NCBI GenBank assembly: GCA_019100305.1
Contig: JAHRHW010000215.1
Span: forward strand, 1 to 7,668
Length of the DNA stretch: 7,668 nt
Origin: Candidatus Thiodiazotropha taylori
GTDB taxonomy: Bacteria; Pseudomonadota; Gammaproteobacteria; Chromatiales; Chromatiaceae
Direction of reading: 5' to 3'
Numbering within the stretch: the stretch's first letter is position 1; the number at the start of each line of letters is the position of its first letter. Below the pieces are notes generated by a model, which had not been told where the DNA came from, searched no databases, and was given only the letters and a program-made list of their open reading frames with translations. The position numbers and the translations under genes are program-made. Below are positions 1-6,310 of the stretch, one piece after another.

Positions 1-456
1 TCGGTGATCCGCTATCTGATGAAGCGACGCAATCAGTTCGGTCATCTGCATATCCTGCAAGGGGTCAAACACTCGAATGATCTGATTTGGCGGGAGCAGT
101 ACGACGCCTGGGCCAGGGAGCCGGATGTCAATGTGCTGCTGGCCGCCGATGTGGTAACCCGTGAGTGGCATGGTCAGCAGGGGATGGTTACCGAACTGAT
201 CGGACAGCTCAATCTACGTCATGGTCGCACCATCGCAATGTTGTGCGGGCCGGAAATGATGATGTTGGCCGCCATCGCCAATCTGCGGGATCTTGGGATT
301 GCCGATCACCAGATCTGGTTCAGTATGGAGCGCAATATGCAGTGTGGCATCGGACAGTGCGGCCACTGCCAGATCGGTGCCAAATATGTCTGTCAGGATG
401 GGCCGGTATTTTGTTACTCCGAACTGGCGGATTTAATGGGAGCGAAAGGCTTTTGA
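1..456 (+). CDS. hyhG: NAD(P)H/FAD-binding gamma subunit of group 3b [NiFe] hydrogenase (5' partial)
   Basis: This is the C-terminal 150 or so residues of a ferredoxin-NADP reductase-like flavoprotein; the frame is open to base 1, so the start is outside the window. Visible parts are the second half of the NAD(P)-binding domain (DLIWREQYDAW, then LCGPEMMM, the usual nucleotide-domain CGPxxM motif) and a C-terminal [2Fe-2S] motif. That motif begins SMERNMQCGIGQCGHCQIG and continues to VCQDGPVF, with four cysteines spaced C-x4-C-x2-C-x7-C (codons near 343-393). This arrangement is shared with the dihydroorotate dehydrogenase electron-transfer subunit PyrK. The small and large hydrogenase subunits directly downstream point to the sulfhydrogenase gamma subunit, which passes electrons between the FeS chain and NAD(P)(H) in the cytoplasm. 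A 61-nt gap separates it from the small-subunit gene. Without the hydrogenase neighbours it could be read as a PyrK-like or sulfite reductase gamma protein. Confidence 0.88.
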   Translation, partial: SVIRYLMKRRNQFGHLHILQGVKHSNDLIWREQYDAWAREPDVNVLLAADVVTREWHGQQGMVTELIGQLNLRHGRTIAMLCGPEMMMLAAIANLRDLGIADHQIWFSMERNMQCGIGQCGHCQIGAKYVCQDGPVFCYSELADLMGAKGF

Positions 457-517
457 TCTCTCCAAGGCTTAAACCCTATCCGCTGTATTGAGCAACCCAT
501 AGAGCTGGGCAACGATT

Positions 518-1306
518 ATGGCCACAGATAAACCGAAACTCGCTGTACACAAATTCAGTTCCTGCGATGGCTGCCAGTTGGCGTTGCTGAATCTTGGAGA
601 ACCTCTGCTGGCGCTGCCCGGGCTGGTGGATATTGTCCATTTTGCTGAAGCAGGCCCGAATTCGCCGGACCAACCGGTGGAGATCTCGCTGGTTGAAGGG
701 AGTGTCTCCACCCCGGAGGATATTGAACGGATTCAACAGGTCAGACAGAACAGCAAGCTGCTGGTAAGTATCGGAGCCTGCGCCACCAGTGGCGGTTTGC
801 AGGCGCTGGGCAACTTTGCCAACCGTCAAGAGTGGATGGCATCGGTCTACAGCGACCCTGAAAACATCGAACTTCTGAACAGTTCCGATCCCATCTCGAA
901 ACATGTCAAAGTCGATCTGCAGATTCAGGGGTGTCCGGTCAATTCCACTCAGGTGATCGGTGCTTTGAGGGATCTGCTCTCAGGGGTTGCCCCAAGACCG
1001 GAAGTCCACTCGGTCTGCATGGAGTGTAAGCGCAAAGGTCTGATCTGTACCATGGTGACGAAAGGGGATCCGTGTATGGGACCGGTCACATTGGCCGGTT
1101 GCGGCGCTCTGTGTCCGGCTACCGGTCGGGGTTGCTATGGCTGTTACGGCCCGGCAGAGCAGCTCAATGATCGTTCCATCTCCGATCGATTTGAACAACT
1201 TGGTCTGGATGCACAAGCCGTACTGAGGCGTTTCCGCTTTATTGCCAACAGTGCAGCCGGCTTCAAAGCAGCCAGTGAAGGGCTGCGAGGTGATACCGAT
1301 GGCTGA
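518..1306 (+). CDS. hyhS: [NiFe] hydrogenase small (delta) subunit, group 3b type
   Basis: This 262-residue protein is the FeS electron-transfer subunit that docks on the NiFe large subunit. It has no Tat signal, so it is cytosolic, as expected of group 3. Proximal-cluster ligands are visible as SSCDGCQ (C16, C19), GACATSGG (C88) and IQGCPVN (C139). Eight more cysteines follow (C167, C170, C177, C186, C195, C199, C206, C209; motifs CMECKRKG and GRGCYGCYGP), enough for two further [4Fe-4S] clusters. Full length with three clusters argues against the shorter single-cluster HoxY of group 3d. The ATG at 518 is the first start after an in-frame stop at 500-502; its Shine-Dalgarno is weak (gagctggg). 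The 3' end overlaps the large-subunit start by 8 nt. The symbol follows the Thermococcus hyhBGSL usage; Pyrococcus calls it hydD. Confidence 0.93.
   Translation: MATDKPKLAVHKFSSCDGCQLALLNLGEPLLALPGLVDIVHFAEAGPNSPDQPVEISLVEGSVSTPEDIERIQQVRQNSKLLVSIGACATSGGLQALGNFANRQEWMASVYSDPENIELLNSSDPISKHVKVDLQIQGCPVNSTQVIGALRDLLSGVAPRPEVHSVCMECKRKGLICTMVTKGDPCMGPVTLAGCGALCPATGRGCYGCYGPAEQLNDRSISDRFEQLGLDAQAVLRRFRFIANSAAGFKAASEGLRGDTDG
1287..1293 (+). promoter_or_regulatory. Ribosome binding site deciding the large-subunit start
   Basis: GAGGTGA lies 5 nt before the ATG at 1299, inside the end of the small-subunit gene. It supports that ATG over the in-frame ATG at 1242, which would add 19 residues that do not resemble a hydrogenase N-terminus. 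Confidence 0.75.
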
Positions 1307-2597
1307 GCATCGCGATATCCATATCAACGTACCCGTATTGACCCGTGTCGAGGGCGAGGGCGCCCTGGAACTGGACATTGTCGGTGGTGAGATCGAGCGG
1401 CTCAATCTGCGTATCTTCGAGCCTCCCCGACTGTTTGAGAAATTTGTCGAGGGCTATGAACGCAACCAGGTCATCGACATGGTTGCGAGGATCTGCGGGA
1501 TCTGCCCGGTCGCCTACCAGATGAGTGCCGTCCAGGCGTTTGAGCGCCTCTCGGGTTTTACCCCGGACCCCTGGGTAGAGGGGATGCGCAGGGTGATGTA
1601 TTGCGGTGAATGGATACAGAGTCATGCCCTGCATGTGCATCTGCTTGCGGCACCGGATTTTCTCGGTTTCGATTCCGTCATCGCCATGGCGGCAGACTAC
1701 CCGGACGCGGTGCGCCGCGGTCTGCAGCTGCAAACCCTGGGCAATGATCTAATCGCGATGTTTGGTGGTCGTTCGGTACATCCGGTGGGGATCAGGCTGG
1801 GTGGTTTCTATCGGGCGCCCGATCGCTCTGCGGTGGAGAAGATGCTGCAACGCTTGCAGGCGGCTCTGCCGGAAGCCGAGGCGCTGATCGGTTGGACAGC
1901 GGGGTTGAATTTTCCCGATGACGATCAATCCTTCATCAGCGTGGCGCTGAGTGATCCCGATGAGTATGCCATTGGTCAGGGAAGGCTGATTTCCGGGCAG
2001 GGGCTGGATATCGATATCTGCTATTTCGACAGCCACTTCAAGGAGATTCAGTCCCCCCATTCAACCGCCCTGCATTGCGAACTGGAAGGGCGACCCTATC
2101 TGACAGGCCCACTGGCAAGGTTGAATCTGAATTTCCACCAGCTGCCGCCAGAGGTGCGCAAGTTGATGGAAGGCTGCGGTATCAGTTTCCCCAGTCACAA
2201 TATGTTCCATAGTATCGTGGCCCGTGCAATCGAACTCTACTTTGCCATCTCCGAGGCAATTCGTTTGTTGCAGGATTATCAGAGTCCGGCAGAGCCTTAC
2301 CGGGAGGTGGAAGCGGTGGAGGGGAATGCCTTTGGCTGTTCCGAGGCACCGAGGGGGATCCTCTGGCACCGTTATGACGTGGATGATGCCGGTATTGTGC
2401 GTTACGCGCGGATCGTACCGCCAACCAGTCAGAATCAGGGACGCATAGAAGAGGATATTGCCCTGTCGCTGCAAAAATTCGGCCTGGATCAAACGGATGA
2501 AAAGCTGCGGCTGCGAGCCGAGCAGGTCATACGCAACTACGACCCGTGCATCTCCTGTGCAACCCATTTCCTCAAGCTGAACGTCACCCGCGGATGA
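1299..2597 (+). CDS. hyhL: [NiFe] hydrogenase large (alpha) subunit, catalytic, group 3b type
   Basis: This 432-residue protein carries the NiFe(CN)2CO site that splits or forms H2 in the cytoplasm. The N-terminus has the family VPVLTRVEGEG signature. The two nickel-binding pairs are intact: RICGIC at residues 64-69 (C66, C69) and DPCISCATH at 415-423 (C417, C420). After His423, where the family is normally cleaved, a 9-residue tail remains (FLKLNVTRG), so this is an unprocessed precursor and not a protease-independent form. The start at 1299 is chosen for its strong ribosome binding site and the family N-terminus. It overlaps the small-subunit stop by 8 nt, and its own stop overlaps the protease start by 4 nt (ATGA), which suggests coupled translation. 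No disrupted catalytic residues were seen. Subgroup 3b rather than 3d is inferred from the gamma-subunit neighbour and the 12-cysteine small subunit. Confidence 0.94.
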   Translation: MAEHRDIHINVPVLTRVEGEGALELDIVGGEIERLNLRIFEPPRLFEKFVEGYERNQVIDMVARICGICPVAYQMSAVQAFERLSGFTPDPWVEGMRRVMYCGEWIQSHALHVHLLAAPDFLGFDSVIAMAADYPDAVRRGLQLQTLGNDLIAMFGGRSVHPVGIRLGGFYRAPDRSAVEKMLQRLQAALPEAEALIGWTAGLNFPDDDQSFISVALSDPDEYAIGQGRLISGQGLDIDICYFDSHFKEIQSPHSTALHCELEGRPYLTGPLARLNLNFHQLPPEVRKLMEGCGISFPSHNMFHSIVARAIELYFAISEAIRLLQDYQSPAEPYREVEAVEGNAFGCSEAPRGILWHRYDVDDAGIVRYARIVPPTSQNQGRIEEDIALSLQKFGLDQTDEKLRLRAEQVIRNYDPCISCATHFLKLNVTRG

Positions 2598-3019
2598 ACA
2601 GAATCATTGGTGTAGGTTCCCCTTTTGGTGCGGATCAGGCAGGCTGGCTGGCGATCGATCACCTGCAGGGCTGTCAGCTGGCAGATTGTGAATTGATCAA
2701 GCTGGATCGCCCAGGCAGTGGATTGTTGAGCTACCTGCGGGATGCGGATCAGGTGGTGCTCATCGATGCCTTGAAATCGGCTGGCAGGGCCGGTGAAGTT
2801 TCACTGATCAGTCGGCAAGAGTTGGCGCAGTGTCAGCAACTCACGTCATGCCATAGCTTCGGCGTATCGGAAGCCTTGGCACTGGCCGAACAGTTAGGGG
2901 AGTTACCGCAACAGGTCTCGTTGCTGGGCATTCATACCGGCGATGATCAAAATAGAACACCTGCATTGGATGTGGTCTCACTCGAACAGCAACTCCAAAC
3001 CCTGCTGGCGGATCGCTGA
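2594..3019 (+). CDS. Hydrogenase maturation protease (HycI/HybD family)
   Basis: This 141-residue endopeptidase (peptidase family A31) is predicted to remove the C-terminal tail of the large subunit after nickel insertion. The fold signature is visible: N-terminal IIGVGSPFGADQAGW, a central VVLIDAL strand, CHSFGVSEALALA and LLGIHTGD. The three expected nickel-sensing ligands map to D14, D58 and H87, by analogy with E. coli HycI/HybD (from memory). It is slightly shorter than the E. coli enzymes (about 155-165 residues). The first glycine motif is GVGSPFG rather than the common GxGN, a modest divergence. It starts within the stop of the large-subunit gene (ATGA overlap), so it is almost certainly dedicated to that substrate and is the last gene of the operon. 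An in-frame upstream ATG at 2546 would lie deep inside the large-subunit gene and is not preferred. Confidence 0.9.
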   Translation: MNRIIGVGSPFGADQAGWLAIDHLQGCQLADCELIKLDRPGSGLLSYLRDADQVVLIDALKSAGRAGEVSLISRQELAQCQQLTSCHSFGVSEALALAEQLGELPQQVSLLGIHTGDDQNRTPALDVVSLEQQLQTLLADR

Positions 3020-3035
3020 GCATGGCCTGTTTAGG

Positions 3036-3080
3036 TGCCGGGTTGATAACCTGCTTTTAATAGAGTTTTTCGACCCGGCA
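3036..3080 (+). terminator. Weak intrinsic terminator candidate with a competing longer hairpin
   Basis: It lies 17 nt after the protease stop. A 6-bp hairpin (3039-3044 with 3048-3053, loop GAT, one G-T wobble) is followed by CTTTTAAT, a weak terminator layout. A second stem, TGCCGGGTTG (3036-3045) with CGACCCGGCA (3071-3080), shares its left arm with the first, so only one can form at a time. It is placed correctly to end the hydrogenase operon, but the U-tract is short. The rest of the 3020-3235 gap shows no gene. Confidence 0.35.
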
Positions 3081-3235
3081 GGAAGTGGGATATCTCCGTT
3101 GCTGCTGCAATCAAACATTTCACGGATGTATGCGATGAGATGATCTGAATGCCCCATAAGAAATTCCGGCTTGTGCCGCTATGATCTCCAGAGGTTGAAG
3201 AGTTTGGTTGGATTATTTGATTCCGGGATTGGTGC

Positions 3236-5608
3236 ATGAAGCTGAAACAGATCGGGCGTTTTCAGGTGGGCAAAGAGCTGGGCTCGGGTAATCAGGGTAC
3301 CGTCTATCTCTGTCACGACAGTCAGCTGGAACGCCAGGTAGCGATAAAGCTGCTCGATAAGGTATTGCAGGATGCTTCATTCCGCGATGAAGCGCGCACC
3401 ATGAGTAAGCTGCAGCATCCCAATATCGTCTCGATCTACGAAGCGGGTGAGCACCAGGGTACGCCATTTCTCGTCTTCGAATACGCTCAGGGTAAACTGC
3501 TCTCAGACCATATTCAGGGTGACCCACTGGAGCTCCCTTTGGCGTTGAAGATCTTCGAAGGTCTGCTGGATGGCATGAGCCAGGCTCACCGGGCAGGGAT
3601 CGTCCATCGGGATCTGAAACCGTCGAATATCATCATCGGAGAAGATAAGCAGCCGAAGATCATGGACTTCGGTATCGCCAGATTGCTCTCTGAGGCGAAA
3701 GGTCCCGACAAACAGCTGATTGGCACACCCAGGTATCTGGCTCCCGAGTATATTCAGGCGGGAGAAGTGGGCCCACAGGCGGATGTCTTTGCCTTGGGAT
3801 TGATGCTGGACGAGATGTTGACCGGCATGCCGGTGTTCAGTGGCCAGAATCAACAGATCGTCATCGATGCCATTCTCAAGCTGGAGCCCAAGCCGCCGTC
3901 CCAATTCAACTCCGCAGTGGATGAAAAACTCGACCGTTTCATCCTCAAATCCCTGGAGAAGGATCCGGCGCTGCGCTACAGCGATGCCCAGGAGATGCGG
4001 GATGCCTTCAAACAGATCTTCAAGTCCCCTGAAGCGGAGCCGGCATCCGATGTGGAGGCGAGCGGTACCGTCGATTTTCTACTGCGGCGGATGAAACGTA
4101 AGAGTGACTTTCCCGCTTTGTCCCAATCGGTTCGCAGCATCAATGCCATGTCGGATGTGAGCGATCGCAGTGTCAATCAGATGGCTGGTGTAATCGTTAA
4201 GGATTTCGCTTTAACCAACAAGATACTCAAGGTCGTCAACTCTGCCTACTATGGTCGGTTCTCCGGTCATATTGGAACCGTTTCCAGAGCGGTTGTGGTT
4301 CTTGGTACGCAGGCGATCCGCTCTCTGGCCGCTTCGCTGATATTTTTTGAGCATATTGAGAATAAACAGCAGGCCGACTATCTTCGGGAGTTGGTCTCAT
4401 CGGCGCTGTTTCGCGCCACCCTGGCACAGAATGTGGCTGATGAGATCGATCAGCAGGAGGCTGAGGAGTACTTTCTCACCGGCTTGCTCAGTGATCTCGG
4501 TAAAGTGCTGGTCGCCTTCTACCTGCCGGAAGAGTCAAAAGAGATTGAACGGTTGATCGAAGTTGAGAAGAAGGAACCGGTATCGGTGCAGCACACCGTG
4601 CTTGGGGTCAGTTTTGAAACCATCGGCATTGAAATTGCCAAGCAGTGGAATTTTCCCAAACCGTTAACCGACAGTCTTAAATCCTGGCAGGGGGACCACT
4701 CGCCGGTCAATCGGACTGAGAAGCGTCGATTGGTTTCCCTGTTTGCCGATGAGGCGATGAAGGTGATTGTCGAGAACGGCTCTGACGATAAGGCCGCATT
4801 GGATAGCCTGACTAAAAAATATTCCAAGAGCCTGAAGCTTGGCAGTAAGAAAGTGGCTAAGCTGACAAAGCAATCTGTCGAGGATTTTCAGGAGTTGGCC
4901 GAGGCCATTGCCACCGATGTGTCGAGCAGTTTTGTCAAAAAACTCAAGGACGGTCAGGAAATACCAGCCAAGGGTAGTGCAAAAAAGCGGGAAAAAACCG
5001 GCACAATCACTCAGGATGGTTTGGACAACACACAGATACTCGATGAGGCTACCCAGACACTTGATGAAAAGAGTGTAGAGCAAGCCGTGCATAGTGGAGA
5101 GGATACGGAAGCACTGCTGATGGATGGTCTGCAGGAGGTTACCGGAATGCTTGTGGGAGACCATAGTGTCTCGGAAATCTTCAATGTTGTATTGGAGACC
5201 ATGTATCGGGCCGTCGGTTTCAAACGGGTGATCCTGGCGTTGCTGAATCCAAAGCAGGGCGAGATGGTGGGGCGGCTCGGGTTCGGCGACTCGGCCGATG
5301 ATTTTACCAAGGCGTTTCATTTCTCCACCAAGTACCGGGTCGATGTGTTTCATGGCGCCATGAAAAACGCGGTTGATGTCTATATTGCCGATGCCACGGA
5401 TAAGAAGATTCAGGGCGACATCCCCGACTGGTATAAAAAGATCTCAAAGGCGGGCTCTTTTTTAATCTTTCCCATTGTGGTCAATAAACGCGCTGTTGGT
5501 TTGATCTATGCGGATCACACCAAACCGCACGGGTTGGCGATAGATAAAAAGCGATTGAATCTGTTGAAGTCTTTGCGGAATCAGATTGTGTTGGCGGTTA
5601 AGTCTTGA
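3236..5608 (+). CDS. Cytosolic Ser/Thr protein kinase with HDOD and GAF domains
   Basis: A 790-residue multidomain signalling protein. Residues 8-262 are a complete Hanks-type kinase: glycine loop GSGNQGTVY (16-24), catalytic lysine in VAIK (K38), helix-C glutamate E52, HRDLKPSN (124-131, catalytic D126), DFG (144-146), GTPRYLAPE (163-171), D183 and R247. It is an RD kinase, so activation-loop phosphorylation is likely. Residues about 285-485 are an HDOD domain (FPALSQSVRSI, VVNSAYYG, LLSDLGKVL, AKQWNFP). A lysine-rich, charged linker follows, with three tandem TQ heptads at 592-612. Residues about 626-788 fit a GAF domain (SVSEIFNVVLETMYRAVGFKRV, then FPIVVNKRAVGLIYADH), a possible ligand sensor. 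There is no signal peptide or membrane helix, unlike the many bacterial kinases with external sensor domains. The start has only a weak GGGA upstream. Substrate and signal are unknown; the adjacent hydrogenase operon is only a positional hint. Confidence 0.9.
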   Translation: MKLKQIGRFQVGKELGSGNQGTVYLCHDSQLERQVAIKLLDKVLQDASFRDEARTMSKLQHPNIVSIYEAGEHQGTPFLVFEYAQGKLLSDHIQGDPLELPLALKIFEGLLDGMSQAHRAGIVHRDLKPSNIIIGEDKQPKIMDFGIARLLSEAKGPDKQLIGTPRYLAPEYIQAGEVGPQADVFALGLMLDEMLTGMPVFSGQNQQIVIDAILKLEPKPPSQFNSAVDEKLDRFILKSLEKDPALRYSDAQEMRDAFKQIFKSPEAEPASDVEASGTVDFLLRRMKRKSDFPALSQSVRSINAMSDVSDRSVNQMAGVIVKDFALTNKILKVVNSAYYGRFSGHIGTVSRAVVVLGTQAIRSLAASLIFFEHIENKQQADYLRELVSSALFRATLAQNVADEIDQQEAEEYFLTGLLSDLGKVLVAFYLPEESKEIERLIEVEKKEPVSVQHTVLGVSFETIGIEIAKQWNFPKPLTDSLKSWQGDHSPVNRTEKRRLVSLFADEAMKVIVENGSDDKAALDSLTKKYSKSLKLGSKKVAKLTKQSVEDFQELAEAIATDVSSSFVKKLKDGQEIPAKGSAKKREKTGTITQDGLDNTQILDEATQTLDEKSVEQAVHSGEDTEALLMDGLQEVTGMLVGDHSVSEIFNVVLETMYRAVGFKRVILALLNPKQGEMVGRLGFGDSADDFTKAFHFSTKYRVDVFHGAMKNAVDVYIADATDKKIQGDIPDWYKKISKAGSFLIFPIVVNKRAVGLIYADHTKPHGLAIDKKRLNLLKSLRNQIVLAVKS
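5009..5071 (+). repeat. Three tandem TQ heptads in the kinase linker
   Basis: Residues 592-612 of the kinase protein read TQDGLDN, TQILDEA, TQTLDEK. TQ recurs every seven residues, and the last two units are nearly identical. The segment sits in a charged, probably disordered linker between HDOD and GAF. The threonines with downstream hydrophobic or acidic residues could be autophosphorylation sites read by FHA domains; this is inference. Confidence 0.6.
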
Positions 5609-5712
5609 GTTTTCAGTCTGCCAATGAATGCGAATAAATGCATATGTTGATTGTGTAGATTATTCGGCCCCGGTTTTTATTTAGCGCGAAAGGCTGTAAA
5701 TCGCAAACTAAA

Positions 5713-5891
5713 AGCCCCTCTCCCTTGATGGGAGAGGGGTTGGGGAGAGGGTGTACGCGAAGCGTTTTAAATGGCTAAAACTGGATCCGTGAATTCAGCC
5801 AAAAGAAAAGTGCATTGAGTTTTTAAGAAGACTAAAGCGCTTATTCTCCCCCTCTCCCCCGGCCCCTCTCCCACAAGGGGAGAGGGGAGCT
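5713..5891. repeat. Head-to-head pair of GC-rich palindromic repeat elements (REP/BIME- or MITE-like)
   Basis: The left copy has a perfect 10-bp palindrome, CCCCTCTCCC (5715-5724) with GGGAGAGGGG (5730-5739), loop TTGAT, then TTGGGGAGAGGG. The right copy is the same element reversed: CCTCTCCCCC, then CCCCTCTCCC (5863-5872), loop ACAAG, GGGAGAGGGG (5878-5887). The reverse complement of the right copy continues to match the left past the G-rich part: AAGCGTTTTA (5760-5769) against TAAAGCGCTT (5833-5842), one mismatch after reversal. Each arm is therefore a diverged copy of roughly 75 nt around a short core. Similar C/T-rich palindromes are, from memory, dispersed in intergenic DNA of many proteobacteria. 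No transposase is present here, so any mobility would be in trans. Confidence 0.72.
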
Positions 5892-6084
5892 ATTCTCTCC
5901 ATTTGTTTGGTAGGCCTCTGCTTTGTGCTTTTCTTTAACCATCACCTACTGCTTGGTAATCTCTTCCAGGTCGGAGATCTTTATAGGTTAGAGAAATCAG
6001 TTGAAATAAACCGTAAGTATCAGTTTAACAGCAGTTGACAGGGTAGCAGTGAGGGCCTGTGATTGTTAAGGCTATTTTCGACTT

Positions 6085-6153
6085 GAATAAAGTCCGCTTT
6101 CCAACACTAACCCATAATAACCAATAGTGTTTATTCGCGTTGATTTGCGGACT
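6085..6153. repeat. Nested imperfect inverted repeat
   Basis: The outer arms AGTCCGC (6091-6097) and GCGGACT (6147-6153) match perfectly. The inner arms AACACTA (6103-6109) and TAGTGTT (6125-6131) also match perfectly around a 15-nt AT-rich loop. An alternative pairing joins GAATAAA (6085-6091) with TTTATTC (6130-6136). Unpaired sides are unequal (5 and 15 nt), giving a bulged cruciform-like structure. No function is recognised. Confidence 0.5.
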
Positions 6154-6221
6154 GATATTTAAAGGATTTCTGAAGGGGTTTTAAATCGCGGAGTGGCTGT
6201 TTTTTTACCGCCCTGAAACGA

Positions 6222-6260
6222 AGCACCGGGTTACAGATGGTGTCTCTGTAACCCGGTGCT
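6222..6260 (-). terminator. Perfect 16-bp hairpin, likely terminator of the Ig-domain gene
   Basis: AGCACCGGGTTACAGA (6222-6237) pairs perfectly with TCTGTAACCCGGTGCT (6245-6260) around a 7-nt loop. It lies 50 nt past the minus-strand stop at 6311-6313. Reading on the minus strand, the stem is followed by TCGTTTCAGG, a poor U-tract, so termination strength is uncertain. The plus-strand side (GAGTGCC) has no T-run, so a plus-strand terminator is unlikely. Confidence 0.6.
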
Positions 6261-6310
6261 GAGTGCCAACCAATCGGTTGTCGGTGCAAATCCTTTTGCG
6301 CTGCTCTTTA

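Larger units (their letters stand above)
5609..6310. other. Intergenic region without a credible gene
   Basis: About 700 nt between convergent genes. No open frame with a ribosome binding site and protein-like composition was seen. It holds three structured elements annotated separately: the palindrome pair (5713-5891), the nested inverted repeat (6085-6153) and the hairpin (6222-6260). The remainder is comparatively AT-rich. No clear intrinsic terminator follows the kinase stop at 5608; the GC-rich palindrome at 5715-5739 is the nearest strong hairpin, but it has no T-run after it. Confidence 0.7.

Noticed and set aside
1242..1298. Upstream in-frame ATG extending the large subunit by 19 residues
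   Set aside because: It lies inside the small-subunit gene, has no good ribosome binding site, and the extra residues do not resemble a hydrogenase N-terminus. The ATG at 1299 has GAGGTGA 5 nt upstream.
2546..2593. Upstream ATG for the maturation protease
   Set aside because: It would overlap the conserved C-terminal nickel motif of the large subunit and add residues before the family N-terminus; the ATGA overlap start at 2594 fits better.
3164..3182. Sigma-54 type -24/-12 site near GGCTTGTGCCGC
   Set aside because: The spacing between the GG and GC dinucleotides is 8 nt instead of the required 10.
3180..3185. TATGAT as a -10 box for the kinase gene
   Set aside because: It is a close match to the consensus, but no -35 hexamer is recognisable about 17 nt upstream, so a promoter could not be supported.
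4664..5353. Minus-strand 229-residue open frame opposite the kinase gene
   Set aside because: It is antisense to well-conserved HDOD, linker and GAF coding sequence, and its product resembles no family.
5713..5891. CRISPR array
   Set aside because: There are only two copies, in opposite orientation, with no regular spacers and no cas genes.
6091..6153. Integron attC site
   Set aside because: The arms do not carry the RYYYAAC and GTTRRRY core sites, and there is no integrase or cassette-like ORF nearby.
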